This document shows, in pieces, positions 61,358 through 64,000 of a DNA stretch of 64,000 nucleotides. Origin of the DNA: Thozetella sp. PMI_491. Taxonomy: Eukaryota > Ascomycota > Sordariomycetes > Chaetosphaeriales > Chaetosphaeriaceae. The notes under the pieces were generated by a model. The model saw only the letters and a list, made by a program, of their open reading frames with translations. It ran no database searches and had not been told where the DNA came from. A program made the position numbers and the translations under genes. The first letter of the stretch is position 1; each line of letters opens with the position of its first letter. The stretch spans positions 1,011,905-1,075,904 of the forward strand of contig MU270016.1 of assembly GCA_021432635.1 (NCBI GenBank). Reading direction: 5' to 3'.

Positions 61358-61439
61358 TCGAGCCTGGTAAATCGCCTGTATGCTTTTCCTGTATCTAACC
61401 ACATCTGGCAATTACCCATTTGGGAGTGGCGGTACTAGC
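61358..61439 (+). repeat. Left inverted-repeat arm (82 bp)
   Basis: Starts TCGAGCCTGGTAAATCGCC and ends GGCGGTACTAGC; identical to the reverse complement of 61775-61856. Confidence 0.9.
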
Positions 61440-61479
61440 GAGCCTGGTAAATCGCCTGTATGCTTTTCCTGTATCTAAC
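61439..61479 (+). repeat. Direct partial copy of the left arm (41 bp)
   Basis: Repeats the first 41 bp of the arm beginning CGAGCCTGG exactly, then diverges. Only the left side has this extra copy, so the element is asymmetric. Confidence 0.88.
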
Positions 61480-61774
61480 TATATTTAGTATAGCGTGACA
61501 GCAGATTACCATATTAGGTATAGCTGCACCGCCACAGTGAAAACACTTGGTATTACTACCACTAACATCTCCACAATAAGATTATAAGAGAAAGAAAATA
61601 TTTAAAATAAAGAGTGCCCCTTTAAATTTATAAAATTCTTTTTAATTAAAATTTATACAATAAAGCTACTTTAAAATGAAATACTCTTAACTACTTATTT
61701 TATCTCTAATAAATTCTAAATTTTAACTTATAGCAATACTGTTAGTGATATTAATTTGAGGGACCCCCTGTGTG

Positions 61775-61856
61775 GCTAGTACCGCCACTCCCAAATGGGT
61801 AATTGCCAGATGTGGTTAGATACAGGAAAAGCATACAGGCGATTTACCAGGCTCGA
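61775..61856 (-). repeat. Right inverted-repeat arm (82 bp)
   Basis: Reverse complement of the left arm with no mismatch found by eye. Confidence 0.9.
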
Positions 61857-62229
61857 TCTGCGAATATGTCTTCGGAATAGTCTCCAACGCTTTGAGCCAT
61901 GGTGTGGACATACTTGCCAACTGTAGCGGAGATAAAACGCAGCGTGGCTTTGATCAATGGTTATGATATATCTTTGATGAGGTTTTGCGATTGGAAAGCT
62001 GTTTAGACTTCAACCTTCGTGATCCCACTTGTACAAAGCCGACATAATTCGGAGGTTCGCCGAGTCATTCGGCTTAAGTCCAGCTAGCTGACGTCATGAG
62101 ATAGTGTGAATCCCTACGGGTAACTTGGCTCCTTGCACGTTGTACTGCATCTATCGCATTTCCTAGTGGTAGCTAAATCTACTTCTAGCAGGTAACAAAA
62201 AGGTGTCCTTACTATGACACACTGCTTCG
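61857..62229. other. Spacer between the inverted-repeat element and esterase
   Basis: 3' flank of the esterase; no gene seen. Confidence 0.5.
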
Positions 62230-64000
62230 CTACTGAGAGCAGGTAAGGCAGGTGGAACTTGGACAGAGGCTATCTACGGTGGTGCCGCTGATGAGCTGGG
62301 CGACCTTTCCATCCGCCGCAAGATAAAGCGTCGTATTCGACGCGGTAGAATACTTCGGCCACCTGATGCCATCCCCCGAGGGATCAGCCGAAGGATTGCG
62401 GGCAAAGGAGAGCCACAGCGCTGGGGGGTCGTCAGTCTCGCACATTGAGCGCACCTGGTTCCTCAGCGGCAGGAGATTACTTGCCTTCCATAGCGTAGCT
62501 GACTTCCCACTCGAACTCGGTGGAGTTTCCACGGTATTCATAGTGTGTTCCAAAAATCAGCGGCAGCTCAGCTGCGGTTATGAGAAGGGACGTCAGTGAT
62601 TGTCGCCTTGCCGACTTAGACCTCAGAAGCGTACTCACCGCTATGCGAGGCTCCGATCCAGGGCTGTGGTGATATATTCGAGAAGTTTCCCGCGTAATAG
62701 TACCGGTAAGTAGTCAGGTTGTTTTTGGCGCGCAAGCTAGAGCAACGGACGTCGTGTAAGCAGGCTTGGCGGCAAACCCAGAAGCTACGCCATACTTACG
62801 CGATTTGGTTGGAAACTGGGCAGACAATAGCATTAAGCCCAACTTGCCATGTCGCTTGGGTCTGGCCCGTTGCTGGACTAAATCCAGCCCCTTCATTGTC
62901 GTTGTTGCCGTTCAGGAGGGGCTGCAAATAGTGATTGTTAGCTGAAGATCGTTGTTTCCGTGGCCTTGAGTGGAGGACTTGCGATTTGCGCAACCTGACC
63001 ATTAGCCGCGCGTTCCTCGAGGTTTGCGAAGTGGGTAACGTTGTCTGCTTTCACTCCAAATGAGAGCCCGGATGTAGTCGAGATAAGTTCCTGGAGCGTG
63101 TTCGCGTCGACTTTTTGCACACAAGCCAGCTCGGCGTTTGCATCGAGACCGCCGCAGCCGACTGAAACGGCCAGCTTGCCAAAGCTAGTGTGGTTTGCGT
63201 CAAAAGTAGCATCGCTTGCCGCCCCAGAGTCTCCGATCAGCCCTTTGACGATAGGATCATAGTAAAATCCGTAGGCGTAGTAGCTAACAGACATAGCTCC
63301 CGCAGACTGGCCCCAGAGGGTAATACGTTCTGGATCGCCTCTATGCCATCGTGGTAAGTCAGTTGCCAGCCGAAGGTTATAGGGATAACGCCATACCCGA
63401 ACTTAGCAATATTGTTGTAAACCCATTCTACTCTGGCTGCTTGTTAGTAAAACGACTGCCGGAAAGTGCCCGTACTCAACCTACACTAGTCTCTGGTCTA
63501 GCAGTCCAAGGTTCAGGAACGAAGCTCGTGCAGACGGGAACCCGAATAGGTTTACCCGATAGCTAAAGAGAGTTAATCTGTGATAGCTAACGCGAGGGGA
63601 TGTCTTCGTTTACTTAATGGTGACTACAATGTGCGATTGCGTGCGGCTAATCCATTGATCGGGGATTTTGTAGAGTGAGTTGCTACCCCCAGAGGTAAAA
63701 CCGCCCCCCGGAATATAGAGCAAGACAGGAACCTGCGCCTCAATCGGTTTTACAGGTGCGTAGACGTTGAGGTACAGGCAATCTTCCGAGTCGCCGCCAT
63801 TGATAAGGAACTGCTGTTCGTACGCCGTATATATGCTAGTTGAGTTGCTAAGCTGCTGCTTACACGAAGGCTTGAACGCCTGTGTAGTCAGCTGGCCGGC
63901 CCTGGTAAAGCGCTTGGGAGGCTGAAAACGCAGCGATCCGATCGGCGGCTCAGCATAGGGGACACCGAGCCATTGGCGCGTACCAGGTGCCGTGGAGTTA
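62230..64000 (-). CDS. Type-B carboxylesterase, 5' end outside window
   Basis: Eight exons are visible: 64000-63614 (open to the window edge), 63562-63485, 63432-63397, 63340-62983, 62921-62800, 62736-62639, 62571-62485 and 62420-62230. The frame reads WLGVPYAEPPIGSLRF, SEDCLYLNVYAP, the oxyanion GGGF, NYRVNLFGFP, WGQSAGAM (Ser), NDNEGAGF (Glu), GASHSAELPLIFG (His) and a C-terminal RNPSADPSGDGIRWPKY. The triad is complete. The signal peptide and first 50 or so residues lie beyond the edge. Two introns, 62922-62982 and 62421-62484, have GC donors (GCAAGT) and each is needed to keep family motifs in frame. Probably secreted, like its relative at 53422-55495, but its exon structure differs. Confidence 0.88.

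Larger units (their letters stand above)
61358..61856. mobile_element. Inverted-repeat element (MITE/foldback-like)
   Basis: Two arms, 61358-61439 and 61775-61856, are perfect reverse complements over 82 bp. They enclose about 335 bp of strongly AT-rich sequence without a coding frame. Such a structure is typical of a non-autonomous DNA transposon with long terminal inverted repeats, or a foldback element. Arm identity suggests a young insertion or gene conversion. No clear target-site duplication is visible at the outer ends, so the true borders and superfamily are unknown. Confidence 0.78.

Noticed and set aside
53422-64000. The two type-B carboxylesterases as a recent tandem duplication around the NLR
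   Set aside because: Intron positions and motif sequences differ too much; they are old paralogues at best.

Overview
The window comes from a filamentous ascomycete (Pezizomycotina). Most genes are split by short introns of about 45-90 nt with GTRNGT donors and CTAAC/CTGAC-like branch sites. The families seen (Zn2Cys6 regulators, many MFS transporters, a Ppo-type fatty-acid oxygenase, a HET-domain protein, a patatin/NB-ARC/TPR receptor) are typical of that group. I cannot name the genus. There is no housekeeping block, and the mix looks like an accessory region. Exon models were worked out by hand from frame continuity, splice signals and family motifs; all of the multi-exon models given as CDS close in frame except where stated.

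Left part (1-33 kb), regulation, catabolism and transport. The window opens in the tail of a pogo/Fot1-like DNA transposon. Then come a Zn2Cys6 regulator (610-2316), an FAD monooxygenase (2893-4164), an unusual regulator with two complete Zn2Cys6 clusters (7068 to 4370), and an arylsulfatase (9475 to 7437) that shares a 593-bp promoter with a sugar/quinate-type MFS permease (10069-11795). These may form a small unit for using sulfated aromatic compounds. Next are a single-pass membrane protein with a K/E-rich tail, a DHA1 MFS carrier, a 1066-aa Ppo-like dioxygenase/P450 fusion, a TRI12-type MFS exporter, a choline-sulfatase-like gene that has lost its 5' catalytic part, an allantoate-permease-like MFS carrier with 11 exons, and a DHA2 MFS gene interrupted by one in-frame TAA.

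Middle part (33-46 kb): an F-box protein, a GNAT acetyltransferase, a HET-domain protein with a membrane-spanning N-terminus, and a full-length ABCA-type ABC transporter (1596 aa).

Right part (47-64 kb), secreted hydrolases and immunity: a decayed GH79 glycosidase, a secreted alpha/beta hydrolase, a Cys-rich single-pass surface protein, a type-B carboxylesterase, a patatin/NB-ARC/TPR NLR-like receptor whose near-identical TPR units are interrupted by an assembly gap (59332-59914), an Ayr1-like short-chain reductase, a 0.5-kb inverted-repeat element with two identical 82-bp arms just upstream of that reductase, and a second type-B carboxylesterase that runs off the window end.

The HET protein and the NLR lie about 16 kb apart and are the likeliest parts of a non-self recognition or cell-death function. 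The NLR has the domain order of Neurospora PLP-1, but no SEC-9-like SNARE gene is next to it. No PKS, NRPS or terpene backbone enzyme was seen.
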